A DNA stretch of 64,000 bases from Pomphorhynchus laevis. Taxonomy: Eukaryota > Acanthocephala > Palaeacanthocephala > Echinorhynchida > Pomphorhynchidae. The position numbers were made by a program, and so were the translations under genes. This document shows, piece by piece, positions 32,547 to 44,011 of this stretch. Every line of letters begins with the position of its first letter. Within the stretch, counting starts at the first letter, position 1. Location: assembly GCA_012934845.2 (NCBI GenBank), contig WNNJ02001247.1:45645-109644 (forward strand), in the 5' to 3' direction. The notes under the pieces were generated by a model. That model was not told where the DNA came from and ran no database searches. It saw nothing but the letters and a program-made list of their open reading frames with translations.

Positions 32547-32782
32547 TTAAACAATGCTACAATACATTACAATTCAGTTTTGAATTGTAAGGTAATAATT
32601 GCTGTATATATATTGAAAGTATCAAAAGGGTTATTTGAACCACAACTTGGGATCCTTGTTTCTGTCGGATTCATAAATTTATCAAAATAGGTAATTATAT
32701 AAAGTATTGTGCTACTGACGAAGGGGTAACCCGAAAACGTTTTTAAAAACATTGCCAAGGAAGCTTGGTTTAACTCCTTATA

Positions 32783-33283
32783 TTATTCTGGTTGTTCTTT
32801 AATATGTCTACGACGATTCACAAACCGTCGGTTAGGGTGTCGTTCAATATAAATAAACCGTGATTGACTTATTAATTTTTTCGATTGAAATTTGAATTTA
32901 CGTAACTTTTGGTTCATAGCGAGTTCATACGAGTCATGGTCAATACTACAATGCAATCTGTTATGGACATATTTCCAATAATTTCGAACTACTCGAATAA
33001 GGGAATTCTCTGTTATTCTCAGTGATTTATTCCAACATTGTTGAAAATATGAGGCCTTATATGTCGGTATAATTGATAAATTCAGTTCCATCGTCTTGCG
33101 GATTTTAAGGCCTTTTGGTGTGTGTTGATTCTCTAAACAAAGTTGCAGAAATTGAAAATGTGCTCTTGTAAAATATTTACGAACTTCTTGTGTGGTCTTT
33201 CTGGAGACTCTTTGTGATATGTTGAAAGTATCAATAGGGTTATTTGAACCACAGCTTGGGATCCTTGTTTCTGTCGGATTCAT
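32783..33283 (-). CDS. PLE N-terminal domain segment
   Basis: A 166-codon open piece rich in Arg/Gln: TRAHFQFLQLCLENQHTPKG, then ASYFQQCWNKSLRITENSLI, then VVRNYWKYVHNRL. It resembles the basic helical region before the RT in PLEs. The beginning (ETRIPSCGSNNPIDTFNI) is duplicated at 32600-32660 beside another hammerhead-like core. No RT part follows, so this is a fragment of the element's ORF. Family assignment rests on pattern and context, not on a catalytic motif. Confidence 0.5.
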   Translation of the reverse strand: MNPTETRIPSCGSNNPIDTFNISQRVSRKTTQEVRKYFTRAHFQFLQLCLENQHTPKGLKIRKTMELNLSIIPTYKASYFQQCWNKSLRITENSLIRVVRNYWKYVHNRLHCSIDHDSYELAMNQKLRKFKFQSKKLISQSRFIYIERHPNRRFVNRRRHIKEQPE

Positions 33284-33488
33284 AAATATATCAAAATAGG
33301 TAAGTATATAAAATTAAACAAAGCTTCTTTTGCAATTTTATTTAAAAACGTTTTCAGGTTACCCCTTCGTCAGTAGCACAATACAATATTCTACAACTTA
33401 CACGTAGTACATACACACATATACTATTTAGTAATCATGGAAGAATCTACACTTTACAAATTTAGTCTTTCACAAAAATATATGTAAA

Positions 33489-33617
33489 ACTAAAGGCATT
33501 ATATACTTGTTAGAATGCACAGTCTGTCATGTACAGTATGTAGGAGAAACTGGTGACTCTATGAACATAAGAAACAACCTAAGGAGGTATCAGATCAAAA
33601 CGAAGAAGGAAAGCTAG
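33489..33617 (+). pseudogene. PLE GIY-YIG nuclease fragment
   Basis: Reads TKGIIYLLECTVCHVQYVGE, then TGDSMNIRNNLRRYQ. The two motif halves are GIIYLLEC and YVGETG, with the PLE-type CxxC between them. It ends at a stop soon after; the following DNA still reads SKPDHS in another frame, as in the C-terminal part of the domain. Confidence 0.8.
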
Positions 33618-33984
33618 GATTCAGCCGTTAACCATACCCAGAGTAAGCCTGACCACTCTTTTTAAATAAAGATAATCAACAATAAACTAACCGATTTGCA
33701 TTGCAGAAAAAGACAGGAACTTTATTGGACTGCGCGATTAATGACTCAACTCCAAGGCACATTAACGAAGAAAAGACTAAATTTGTAAAGTATATATTCT
33801 TCCATGTTTACTACATAGGAGATGTGTATATGTACTACGTGCAAGTTGTAGAATATTGTATTGTGCTACTGACGAAGGGGTAACCCGAAAACGTTTTTAA
33901 ATAAAATTGCAAAAGAAGCTTGGTTTAATTTTATATACTTACCTATTTTGATATATATGTATATATAAACTAATTAAGCCAAAT

Positions 33985-34105
33985 TCAAAAACAAAATGAC
34001 AAAATTCATATTTTTTAAAGCTTACGGCGTGAAGCTGAAGAAGGCTCACGCCGAAAGCTTTAAAAAATATGCATTTTGTCATTTTGTTTTTTAATTTGGC
34101 TCGGT
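33985..34105. repeat. Foldback repeat with hammerhead-like core, copy 1
   Basis: Two arms of about 45 bp (AAAACAAAATGACAAAATTC and its reverse) enclose CUGAAGA, A, hairpin GGC/GCC with loop UCAC, GAAAGCUUU at 34035-34059 (+). AAAGCTTT is a palindrome. The core lies in the tip of the larger hairpin. Confidence 0.65.
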
Positions 34106-34195
34106 TAGTTAATATCTACATTTATATATGGAAAGAATTTATTTCATAAATCCTGAGCCACACCGATTAGAAAATGCCGATATATATATTTAAAA

Positions 34196-34560
34196 AGTTG
34201 TTATAATCAAATGCTTTCGTTTATATTAATTTTCAAATTAAGTCAGTTTTATTACAAAATCATTAAGTTATCATTTAGTTTGTTAATATAAAACGCTTCT
34301 AGAATCTTTCGTTTAAACTGGATTCTTTGAAAAAATGGTAGTACCATCGAAATCAATAATATTAGCTGCACTCGTTGGATCCTTAATGGATACGGCGTGT
34401 ATAATAGTAGCGCAGAGATGTGCTGAGTAGACAACGATCCAGGATTTCTTACGAAATACGGCATTTATACTAAATGGTGTTGCTTGATAGACTGGATTTC
34501 GATTCACGACTTTCAATCAACATGTCACTTCTAGTCAGTAGAATGAAGTATTCACTGGGA
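34196..34560 (-). mobile_element. Partial copy of the 378-bp permuted-hammerhead family with its leader
   Basis: Starts with a ~170-bp leader (GTTGTTATAATCAAATGCTT) that is also found before the copy at 39630. Breaks off at CACTTCTAGTCAGTAGAATG, where strands A and C are fused by a deletion, so no hammerhead can form. Confidence 0.75.
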
Positions 34561-34669
34561 AATGAAGTGCTAATTAGAAGATGCCAATTTTCTAATCGTC
34601 ATTTTCGAATCGGTGTGGCTCAGGATTGATGAAATAAATTCTTTCCATATATAAATGTAGATATTAACT

Positions 34670-34800
34670 AATCGAGCCAAATTCAAAAACAAAATGAAAA
34701 AATGCATATTTTTAAAGCTATCGGCGTGAAGCTGAAGAAGGCTCACGCCGAAAGCTTTAAAAAATATACATTTTGTCATTTTGTTTTTGAATTTGGCTTG
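34670..34800. repeat. Foldback repeat with hammerhead-like core, copy 2
   Basis: Near-identical to 33985-34105; core at 34732-34756 (+). The two copies flank the 378-bp family fragment at 34196-34560 in the same orientation. Confidence 0.65.
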
Positions 34801-34879
34801 GTTAGTTTATATATACATATATATCAAAATAAGTAAGTATATAAAGTTAAACCAATCTTCTTTTGCAATGTTTTAAAAA

Positions 34880-34904
34880 CGTTTTCGGGTTACCCCTTCG
34901 TCAG
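34880..34904 (-). ncRNA. Hammerhead-like core, GGG/CCC type
   Basis: Minus strand: CUGACGA, A, hairpin GGG/CCC with loop GUAA, GAAAACGUU. Same family as the cores at 32715 and 33869. The DNA from here to 35340 holds nothing else I can name. Confidence 0.5.
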
Positions 34905-35344
34905 CAGCAAACAAAACACAACAATGAAACAAAAACACTAAGAATTTACAACAAAAGTACAAAACATATGTATTCATAAAAAGAACAATAACTTTCTTAT
35001 TCAGGCGCTGGATTACAACAATTTCATTATAAGCTGTAGATAAAAACAAAAAAGGTAAGTGTGTAAAACACTTACCATTGATCAAAGGATTCGAGAATAT
35101 TCATTAAAAAAGCTTACAATTCAATGGAAATTCTTCTAGATTCAGACGTGAAGCAGGTTTGTTCTACGGATTCCTTCCAGGTCAGTAATGTTTTTGTGTT
35201 TACTAATGAAGGGGGTTCAAGGGAGCTTCCCCCTATCTTAAAAGCTAATAACCTTATTTAAATCAAATTAAATGAGCCTTTAGAAAGACAAATTATTTAA
35301 TTTATTTCTTCGTACTTTCACAATTAAGTACAAAAACAGAGTGC

Positions 35345-35860
35345 TGTTTAACTTAACAGCATTTTAAACTAGGTTACTATAAAAATAACATCAAGCAGAA
35401 AATAGTAAAATATATAAATCAACACAATAATATAAAGAATAAATTTAAACTCTTAAGTGGCAAATTTTTATGGATGGATAATAAATAATATACTTTGCAT
35501 TAGAATAAGATACTAGATAGTTATTTCAGAGGAAATACATCATTAGCATGTATTTGGCCCCGCTGCTATGTTGGGTAGAGGAGTTAGGGGCCGAAACCTG
35601 ATAGCATAGCAGTTCCTCCTGATGACCTCTAATTCTTATTCTGATACAACGTCTGTTATTTATTAGTCAATTCATAAAAATGACGTTTATTTTAAATTTT
35701 ATTTTTTATTTTTTATTTTTTATTTTTTAACTTGATTTAAATTATAGAAAATCTAAAAACAATTATTTATTTTATTATTCAATTATTAAATTTTGATTTA
35801 GCATTATTATGTTTTGTTTATTTTATAATTATATAACAATACGTAGACTCAGTTAGCGAA
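35345..35860 (+). mobile_element. PLE fragment with terminal repeat, second copy
   Basis: Near-identical to 28455-28945: the tail of the linker coding piece, then AGAATAAG, GGCCGAAACCTGATAGC, CTGATGACC and the AT-rich tail. Two copies this alike at least 6 kb apart point to recent mobility. Confidence 0.7.
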
Positions 35861-35884
35861 TTTAATTCATTAAATATTACGATC

Positions 35885-38800
35885 ATGAAATCAAGATATC
35901 CTTCGCCTCTCCTGGTTTGGCGAAGAAGTTCGAGGCTTTCTTCAAACTTTTTCAACGTCTCTAATTTTCGTTCAGTAATTGAGATGAGTGGATTTCCCCT
36001 CCCTATTGGATTTGTTACTTCCTCTCTGGATAATGCTGAAGTTCTTGCACAGTCGTCATGTAACCCATTTCTGGGCTAAATATTCTCTTCAAGCACGTCA
36101 GTTCTAATGACCAAACTTACCCCCACTGCAATAAGTGCCACCAATGGGGGCATTAGGAGTCGGGCTGCGTGTCTTCTAGAACATGCGAATTTTGTGGTTC
36201 GACGGACTGCAACATGGCTGGGGGAAAGTACTTCCTCCCCCAAATGCTCTATTTGTGCGGAGCACATTCGGCTTAAGCCCGGAAATGCTCTTCGTTTAAA
36301 GCCTATGTTGCTGTACATGTCTCGCCACGTAAACCTGCTTCCTCTTTCGCGGGGCATCGTCCAGAATGACAGATAGTGACATCCTACAGCTGATGCAATC
36401 ATCGAAGCAAGCCACGCTCAAAGAAATCCAAGTCTTGATAGTAAGCCAATTCGCATTGCTGTTTTCAGCTCCTCGGCTTCCAGTCCAGTTCTTTCGGAAT
36501 CTAAAAAGATGGGGTCTTCAGCTTACGCTGTGCCTCCAGTGAAGATTGGTAAATTAATCAAATCTAACAGAGCTGACGCACCGAGAGAAATAAAGATACT
36601 GTCCGTGAGCAAGTGCATTCCCTAGTGGGAGCTTGTGGCGGGAAGGGCGACCTTTTCACCCCTGGCTTTGTCTAGCTTAGGCAATCCCACCCAGCTAACC
36701 TAACACAATGCAGAGTACTCGTAAGCCTTTTTCACTGAACATTCTTCAGTGGAATTCGGGAGGTGCGTCTGCCCTTAGACTTCTATCCGGTAGAGATGCA
36801 TATGTTATAGTCCTTCAGGAGACGCGGTCTATCCGTCTCCCCCATGACATTACTCGATTCATCCCAAAGCACATATGTTCCCACTGTATTCCGTACATAA
36901 CCACGCCTCACTCATCTTCATCTCAAGGTCTTCTAACCCTAATTAAATGCTCCTTAAGATCTTCCCTCCTATTAAACCATTCTTGTCCAGTTTTGTCTTG
37001 TTTAGTTATATCACTCTGTAAGAACGGTAAGCGCCTTAGTCTAGCCAATGTCTACATTCGTCCAGGAGAGATTCACAAGAATCGTGACATCCTGGATGGG
37101 ATTATTGATAGCGGCTATGACATGGTACTAGGTGACTTTAACGAAATAATTGGTCGATGGATTAATGCAGCAATCCGCAGAGCTAGGAACGGTTATCTTA
37201 TTAATAAACCACCGTCCCCACCTTTCATTGCACATCAACATATTCACTCCTCGATTTATTACTGCTCCACGAGAGGTGGTTGTTGAAACCTCACCGTACG
37301 GAGCAGTCGAGACAACATTTGTACACCTCATGACTTGATTCGTCGGCGGATAGAAGAGAATACGCTGCTTCAAAGGAGATTCCACTTTGATCCTATCAGA
37401 GTGGATTTCTTTCAGGCAGCTATCCAACGCTTCCCCCGAGTTGGGAATGAAAGTCTAACCGAATTTAATTCCTACCTCTCTTCGCAAGATACCGCGATAC
37501 TTTCGACTACCTACAAAGGTCGTATCTACAGTCCCACTCCGACAAAACTCAAGACCTTAGCACACATGCTCCGTCTTCCCAACCTCTCTGTTTCTGCCAG
37601 ACAAGTTCTCTCGAAAGAATATTGGAGCACTAGATATAAGTAACAACTGGATAAGGATAGATCAAGCATTACTTTCCTTAATCCAGCAGTCTTCCTTCTG
37701 GAAGATATTCAAGAAAAAGAAGTTTGTATGTTGGAAGGATAAAGCCTTGGGATGGATTGGAAATCCATCCTTATAATGATGATATCAAATTTGATAATAA
37801 TTTGATATGATAATATCAAATTATTATCATATTATTATTCGACATCATAATTTGATATGATGATATCAAATTATATATGGATATAATATATAATTATAAT
37901 ATATAATTATAATCATCATATATAATTATATATGGATAGTTATCCATATATAATTATGGAGCCACTAAATCACCTCAACCAATCCCGCCTTGAGGAGACT
38001 TTAGGAGTACAGATCTATCTGTCACAGATATTCTTAACTCCTGGGGGGCTCTTCCGGGCACCTTCAAATCCGTCGCTTCAGTCTCTTCTCGTGTCTGTCA
38101 CCTTTTGACAGCCGAACAAAAAGAGAAGTGGCCGTCACAATGTTTTTATCCGCCCCATCCATTGTGACCGGCATCAGCATTAGTAGAAGAGTTTTTATTC
38201 CTAAGTAAAATCCGGTCTCTTGTCCTAAAGACCTGCGGCCCATTTTGATTCAGAATTCCTTAGTGTCGATTTATAAAAAAGCGCTCGCGCGTAAAATCCG
38301 CAATCATCTAAGTAGGCGATATTTAAGTCCATTAGGTTTCCATGGGTTCGTCAAAGGTCGCTCGGTCCATTCAGCAGTTTGTGAAATGCATCAGTTTTGT
38401 CAGGAGAAAAGTCATCAACTTACTGTGGCTGTTTTCTTTGATTTTTCTGCTGCATTTGACCGCATCTCCATTCCTTTTGTTATCTATTTGCTCAGGTCCC
38501 TTAGGTTGCCTGCGAGAATTGTTAACAAGGTGGAGATACTGCTGTACACCAAGCGATTCTTCTATGAAGACGACCCTGATGGGCGTCAGTTCTACTCTAT
38601 TACGGGTGTGCCCCATGGATCACCTCTTTCTCCTATTTTTTTCTTGCTGCCTCCATTTAACTCTTTAAAATATTTAAACGCGAACAATGTCTAGTGATAT
38701 ACGCTGATGATACCACAGCCCTGTTCTCTGGACGCATGTGCAAAGACGTAGTATCGGGCATCAGGCGATTCTTCTTAAGATTAAAAGACCAGTTAAACCG

Positions 38801-39330
38801 GTCCAATCTTATTTTAAACTATGCCAAATCGCAGGTGGTAGTATTAAATGGCACCCCTGCAACAAAGCAATAACTTAAGAGATTAGCAGGCTCTGCCCTC
38901 TCCTTCATTTTGACTAATCAACCTCTCCCCACCTTTACAAGTCGAGTAAAATACCTGGGGTTCACCGTTACGCTGAACTGGTCAGCGAAAGCTGACCTGG
39001 ATAGACTTAAACGTATCTTGAAGAAAGCTAGGTGGGCCCTGAAACGGGCTTAACATCTGTCATTGAAAGGGAAAACCCAAGTGCGCCTTTGTGGGCACTT
39101 GGGCTATTTTGGGATTAGTCTTCTTCTCAAGAGGACGTCCCCCAGAGCAAATTCTAAGGTTTCTTAAATTCCTCGTCTCTCGTTTATCCAGCATAGTTCG
39201 CTTCGATTGGATTTTTAAGGGGGTGAAAGACCCCGTGTGGTTCTGTCAGAGGGCGGCGTGTTGGATTGGTTGGAGGGCTCATATCCCACTAAGGCAGTGA
39301 AGTTTGGCGGAAGACTTGATGTATATTAAG
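35885..39330 (+). mobile_element. Decayed I/R1-type LINE, copy 1 of family B
   Basis: ORF1 remains near 36110-36250 show a zinc knuckle, CNKCHQWGH, followed by CEFCGS. The endonuclease begins at 36708 (FSLNILQWNSGGASALRLLS, IVLQETRS, SLANVYIRPGE, DMVLGDFNEI). The RT is at 38245-38694 (GFHGFVKGRSVHSAV, FFDFSAAFDRIS, TGVPHGSPLSPIFF) and then YADDTTALF near 38700. The C-terminus at 39091-39300 reads FFSRGRPPEQILRFLKFL. An AT-rich palindromic block (37770-37960) interrupts it between endonuclease and RT. Frames are broken several times. The 3' end matches the copy at 47.4-52.6 kb. Confidence 0.85.
37770..37960. repeat. AT-rich palindromic block inside the LINE
   Basis: Repeated, mutually complementary TTTGATATGATAATATC and TGGATATAATATATAATT motifs fold into nested hairpins. 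Coding similarity resumes on the far side, so it is probably a small insertion or local expansion. Confidence 0.6.
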
Positions 39331-39625
39331 TATGGTTTCGGCATAAATTAACTGTTTTGTTCTTTGTCTCTTTTTATTTATGATTAGTTTAGTTATCAGT
39401 TGTTTTATAATAAAATCCTTATTATTATAATAAGAAACAACATAAAACAGATAAAATGCAAAAGAAAACAATGAAGAAAAAATATTAAAAAAGTGAAAAA
39501 ATCAAAACAATAAATTTAAACAATAAAAATAATTTTTAAGATATAAGATATATTATTTAATAATATATCTTATCTTATTTTTACTTTTAAAAAAGTAAAA
39601 TTATTAAATGCTAAGTAAAATAAAG
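39331..39625. other. AT-rich spacer
   Basis: A/T-rich DNA with a perfect short palindrome near 39540-39575 (ATAAGATATATTATT and reverse). No gene. Confidence 0.5.
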
Positions 39626-39629
39626 TTGT

Positions 39630-40375
39630 TATAATCAAAGGCTTTCGTTTATATTAATTTTCAAATTAAGTCAGCTTTATTACAAAATCATTAAGTTATC
39701 ATTTAATTTGTTAATTTAAAACGCTTCTAGAATCTTTCGTTTAAACTGGATTCTTTTGAACAAATGGTAGTTCCATCGAAATCAATAATATTAGCTGCAC
39801 TCGTTGGATCCTTAATGGATATGACATGTATAATAGTAGTGCAGAGATGTGCTGAGTAGACAACGATCCAGGATTTCTTTCGAAAACGGCATTTATACAA
39901 AATGGTGTTGCTTGATAGACTGGATGTTGATTCACGACTTTTAGTCACCATGTCACTTCTAGACGACCACTTCAGCATCGAAATGATGATTATCCGGCAA
40001 CACTCATCAGTAGAATGAGGTACACACTGGTCGTTTCGGTTGCCTGTGTGACATTGTGAATAAAGGCGATTCCGACACTTTGCTTAATTGACTGAGGCTT
40101 ACGTTCTTTACCAGATCGAATTGCTGTGCAGACAATCCTTAAACACTAGGCAGAGGTAGTTGCTGAATTGTCGTTGCACTCGTTGGATTCTTAATGGATA
40201 CGGCATGTATAATAGTAGTGCACAGATATGCTGAGTAGACAACGATCCAGGATTTCTTTCGAAAACGGCATTTATACAAAATGGGGTTGCTTGATAGACT
40301 TGACTTCGATTCACGACTTTCAGTCACTATGTCACTTCTGGACGATTACTTCTAGTTCACACTCATAAGGGTGGT
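39630..40375 (-). mobile_element. 378-bp permuted-hammerhead family, tandem copy with leader
   Basis: Leader (39630-39800) as at 34196, then units starting at 39835 and 40214 (spacing 379). The first unit has all three strands intact on the minus strand: C at 39957-39970, A at about 39996-40015, B at about 40028-40045. The second stops after strand C. Confidence 0.78.
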
Positions 40376-40915
40376 CTTAAGAATTCAGAGAAATTTCAGA
40401 GTTGTCCCTGCATGGTAAGTAATTGGAAGAGGTTAAATTTTATGCAGAATGTTCTACATAGAGGCTCAAGCAACCTTTTAACATTGTTGAATACGGAAGG
40501 GATCCAGCAACCATAATAATTGACGGTCGATAGTTGATATTGCCTCTGTGAATTTTACGATATATTTTTGGCTTTACAACGATTAGTTTTATTTATAGTT
40601 TATATGCATCACGTTGTAAGCATTAACAAATATTTAATTGGCTAGTTCGCGATTCTAATGCATTTCTGCATATCCATTAAATAATCAAGCAATCACCACG
40701 GATTTGTGATTAATAATTTAACTGAAAAAGATATCGTGTAAGTGTTTTTATTGACAGATATTATGTCATTTTCTTTTTCTACTGTAATCCGTTTTCATTT
40801 ATAAAATCTTAAATATTTAATTTTCTTTTTTTGTCGAAAGCTATCGCTTATTGGTTTGTAAGGGTTATTGCAAAAAGGCGAGGAAACAGGAATATTTATT
40901 TGATTACAAAAATCC
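40376..40915. other. Unassigned AT-rich DNA
   Basis: No coding region, repeat or RNA gene that I can support. Confidence 0.4.
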
Positions 40916-40919
40916 AATA

Positions 40920-40942
40920 TTTCGACGGCACGTCATCTTCAG
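40920..40942 (-). ncRNA. Hammerhead-like core
   Basis: Minus strand: CUGAAGA, U, hairpin GACG/CGUC with loop UGC, GAAAUAUU; AATATT is a palindrome in the stem III place. No stem I seen. Confidence 0.45.
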
Positions 40943-41279
40943 GGTCTAGAAATAAAACATTAGTAAAAGGAATTAGAAAGTGCAAAAAACGCCCTACTGA
41001 TTGTTCATCCATTGTCTATCTGTACTGATGTTGGCAAACACAAATTTCTAGCAACTAAGTTTAAGCTAAGCTTTAATGTGATGTCTGCTTTATTGTTAGG
41101 GACTAAGCAATCTTTAAAAGTCTCAAGATACATAGTTTCGATAATTTTACGCTTTGTTTTGTTAGTCCCAAAATGTTTAAGAAATAGTGCAAATAATTCA
41201 ATGCAGAACATAAAGCCGATTCAGAAATGCCGATTAATTTTTTATGGTTAATTAATTTTTCTAACGTCTCTTTATAGTA

Positions 41280-41480
41280 TATGTATATTGTTATTATTAT
41301 ATTGATAATAATTATTAATAATTATTATATAAGATTTAATATAATTTAAATCAAGTTAAAATAAAAAATTGAAATTTAAAATAAACGTCATTTTTATAAA
41401 TTGACTAATAAATAACAGACAATGTATCAGAATGAGGATTAGAGCTCATAAGGAGGAACTGCTATCTTATCAGGTTTCGC
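41280..41480 (-). repeat. PLE-terminal repeat, reversed copy
   Basis: Reverse complement of the terminal repeat at 27263-27590 (AACGTCATTTTTATG, CAATGTATCAGAATGAGG, then GGAGGAACTGCTATCTTATC). Diverged. DNA from 41480 to 42730 is AT-rich with nothing I can name. Confidence 0.6.
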
Positions 41481-42729
41481 CTTAATAAGTCAGCTATAAT
41501 TGGGCTACTATTATCTTACATTAGAATAGGTTTTATTTGTCTAATGGAGGTCTCTAATTTTAAATAATTTTGATTTATCAAAATATAGCTCATATAAGTT
41601 CACATATATCCATAAGTATAACGTTACTTCTACCTATGATAAAGTCAAACATTAGTCCTATACTTTTAATCAAGCACATCAATGGGATTAACACATCAAC
41701 TAAAATGTGCTGTATTTCGTTTATAGTAGCACAAAAAACAGATCATGTACAATACTATCTATAAAACTTTCCATTCAACCTTTAAATTTAGATTTAATAA
41801 TCTATGCATTTAATAGTATATGCGTTTCTGTGTGAAATTGGATTTTGTTTGAGTTTTCACATTCTCAGATATACGCAAAATTGGCAAAACCTCAAAGAAT
41901 TTAAGTTTTTATTATCTATATGAATATTAAAAAAATTTAAATTTATTTTTACAAAATAGATTTGCTAAATATAAAATATAATATATATTTTTGCTTATTA
42001 ATGTGAAATTTAAATCAAAAACATTATAAAAGCTAATTTTACTACGTATTTATCATTGCATTCCTCAGAACTTAAAAGTTTAAAAATTAACATTTAAATA
42101 CACTGTGCATAATAACTAAGGATTTTAAATGATATAACCCCAGATTTTTAATTCAGTTATCACAATTAACAATTTAAACTGCGTATTACCCTGGAATTAT
42201 TCATATTGTAATTCTTACAGCTGATCTACAATGGAGGGATGCGTGAAAGATTAATGAATTAATAAACGACTCTGGATAGGTATCAACGAAAAGAGCAATT
42301 CATTTGTGGTTGGCTTTATAGCATGAGCCAATATGGCTTTGGATGCATTTAACTTTAAAACTTTAGTTTGTGCATTTTTTACTTTCTTCCTCAATGGCAG
42401 AGCTGCATATTAGTGTAAATAAAAAAACACCTTTATATCATATGGTCACTAATAAATTAATTTTAAAGAATTTTTAAATTAATTGTTTGGTTAATTTATA
42501 AGATCCTTTTTACATTATAACAAAATTAAAAAACTAACATCGTGTTGGCTTACCGTAGAGACCATTTATAAAAACCATTTAAAATAATTTTGATTTATCA
42601 AAATATAAAAGGTTTCTATTAATTCAATTTTAAGTTTTGTTAGATAGGCGCTATAGTTATTATAACAAATATATATGACAGCATCTCAAAATGAGGATCC
42701 CCAGAGGAGGTATAAAAACAAATCTTCAA

Positions 42730-43400
42730 TATATGTATCATAATAACATATAAATGTATATCTTTTTCCGAATATAAGATTAATTAATTTTACTAACGTT
42801 TCTTTAATATCTACTAAATCTAGATTTGTATAAAGCGTACTAAAATCGTACGTATTTATATTTTGAAAATTTATTCCTTTTGTCTGTTCTAAAAATTCCT
42901 TTGTAGAATTAATACTAAAATAGTGTTTTATACCAGTATTAATTTCGATTGTCCTACAATATTTTTTTGAAGCGTGCTTTAATTACTTTAAGTATTTTAT
43001 TCATATAAACAGAAAGTGGTTTTAATGTACATTTAAACGCACTACACATGAACCTAGGTTTTATCGGATAGTTATGTAATTTTGGATTCCAATATAATAT
43101 AGGTATTGCTTCTTATCTGATTCAATTTTATACCCTTCTTATCTATTATAGAACAATGACTTGTAATAATTGTTTCTAAACTCAACTCACTACGTTCATA
43201 TGTTGGATTTACATTTAAATCATTAGAATTAACCTCTTTCATTAGTATATCATAATAAAGCTTTTTGCATATGAAGACAAAGTTATTACTAGCTTTATCA
43301 ATAGTTGTTATTATATAGTTATCCTTTAATTTAGTAATTTCTGTATACATATCTTTATTAATTTTATCTTTCATTTTATAATTGTTTGTTATTTTCCTTT
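42730..43400 (-). mobile_element. PLE reverse-transcriptase remnant
   Basis: Minus strand, 43072-43374: LKDNYIITTIDKASNNFVFI, the PLE 'I-T-ADKG-N-V' box before the RT. It continues (43070-42960) as YWNPKLHNYPIKPRFMCSAF, then KCTLKPLS, the PKLHK-P-RFI box, and near 42790-42870 as TYDFSTLYTNL, PLE motif A. Frames are broken between. Different from the copy at 19.4-21.2 kb in sequence, so a second PLE lineage. Confidence 0.78.
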
Positions 43401-43960
43401 TTTAATTTTATCAAATATATAATCTTCTAAATTTTATTTCTAATATATTAAATCCGTCGCTATTAATCAGCTTACAAAGTAAGAATTCAAATTCTTACAT
43501 AACGAATTTTAGTTATATTTAATTAATTTGAGATTATTTTCATAATACATATATTACATATAATACATATGTTTATTTAATTTATTAAAATTAAGCGATT
43601 TCTATTTAAATCATGTTTTTAAAATTCCTGTTAATAATAAAATTATGCTATAAATATAGAATTCGAGTTCTTACATAAGATTAGTTATAATATAAGGAGC
43701 CAGGGAGTAATCATGTAACCATACCGCCATATGCAAAATGGTCGTGAATGTCTTTATAAGTCAGCATTCCAACTTGACTAAGCATTCCAACTTTGTTTCA
43801 AATTTGATAACTTAAGTCCTTGAAATACCATTTCAAATTCATATTTATGTGGTTATGTAAATAATAACACCAGGTATAATAAAGCGATGTTTCAACATAT
43901 GCCACTAATGAACCAAAATACCATAGTAAGATATTACTCAACTGCATTCCTTTTTGTATC

Positions 43961-43969
43961 TATATAAAG
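43961..43969 (+). promoter_or_regulatory. TATA box of the Gly/Asn repeat gene
   Basis: TATATAAAG lies about 43 bases before the ATG at 44012, in otherwise quiet single-copy DNA. The distance leaves room for a short 5' untranslated region. Confidence 0.65.
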
Positions 43970-44011
43970 CAAAACCGTAAAAGACAGACAACCGATTTTT
44001 GTAAGGGAATT

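Larger units (their letters stand above)
32715..33893. mobile_element. PLE remnants with hammerhead-like cores at several ends
   Basis: The same core (CUGACGA, A, hairpin GGG/CCC with loop GUAA, GAAAACGUU with palindrome AACGTT) occurs at 32715-32739 (+), 33349-33373 (-) and 33869-33893 (+). A diverged copy (CAGG for CGGG) is the middle one. Between the first two lies the N-terminal part of a PLE protein on the minus strand (32783-33283). Between the last two lies a GIY-YIG piece on the plus strand (33489-33617). Confidence 0.7.
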
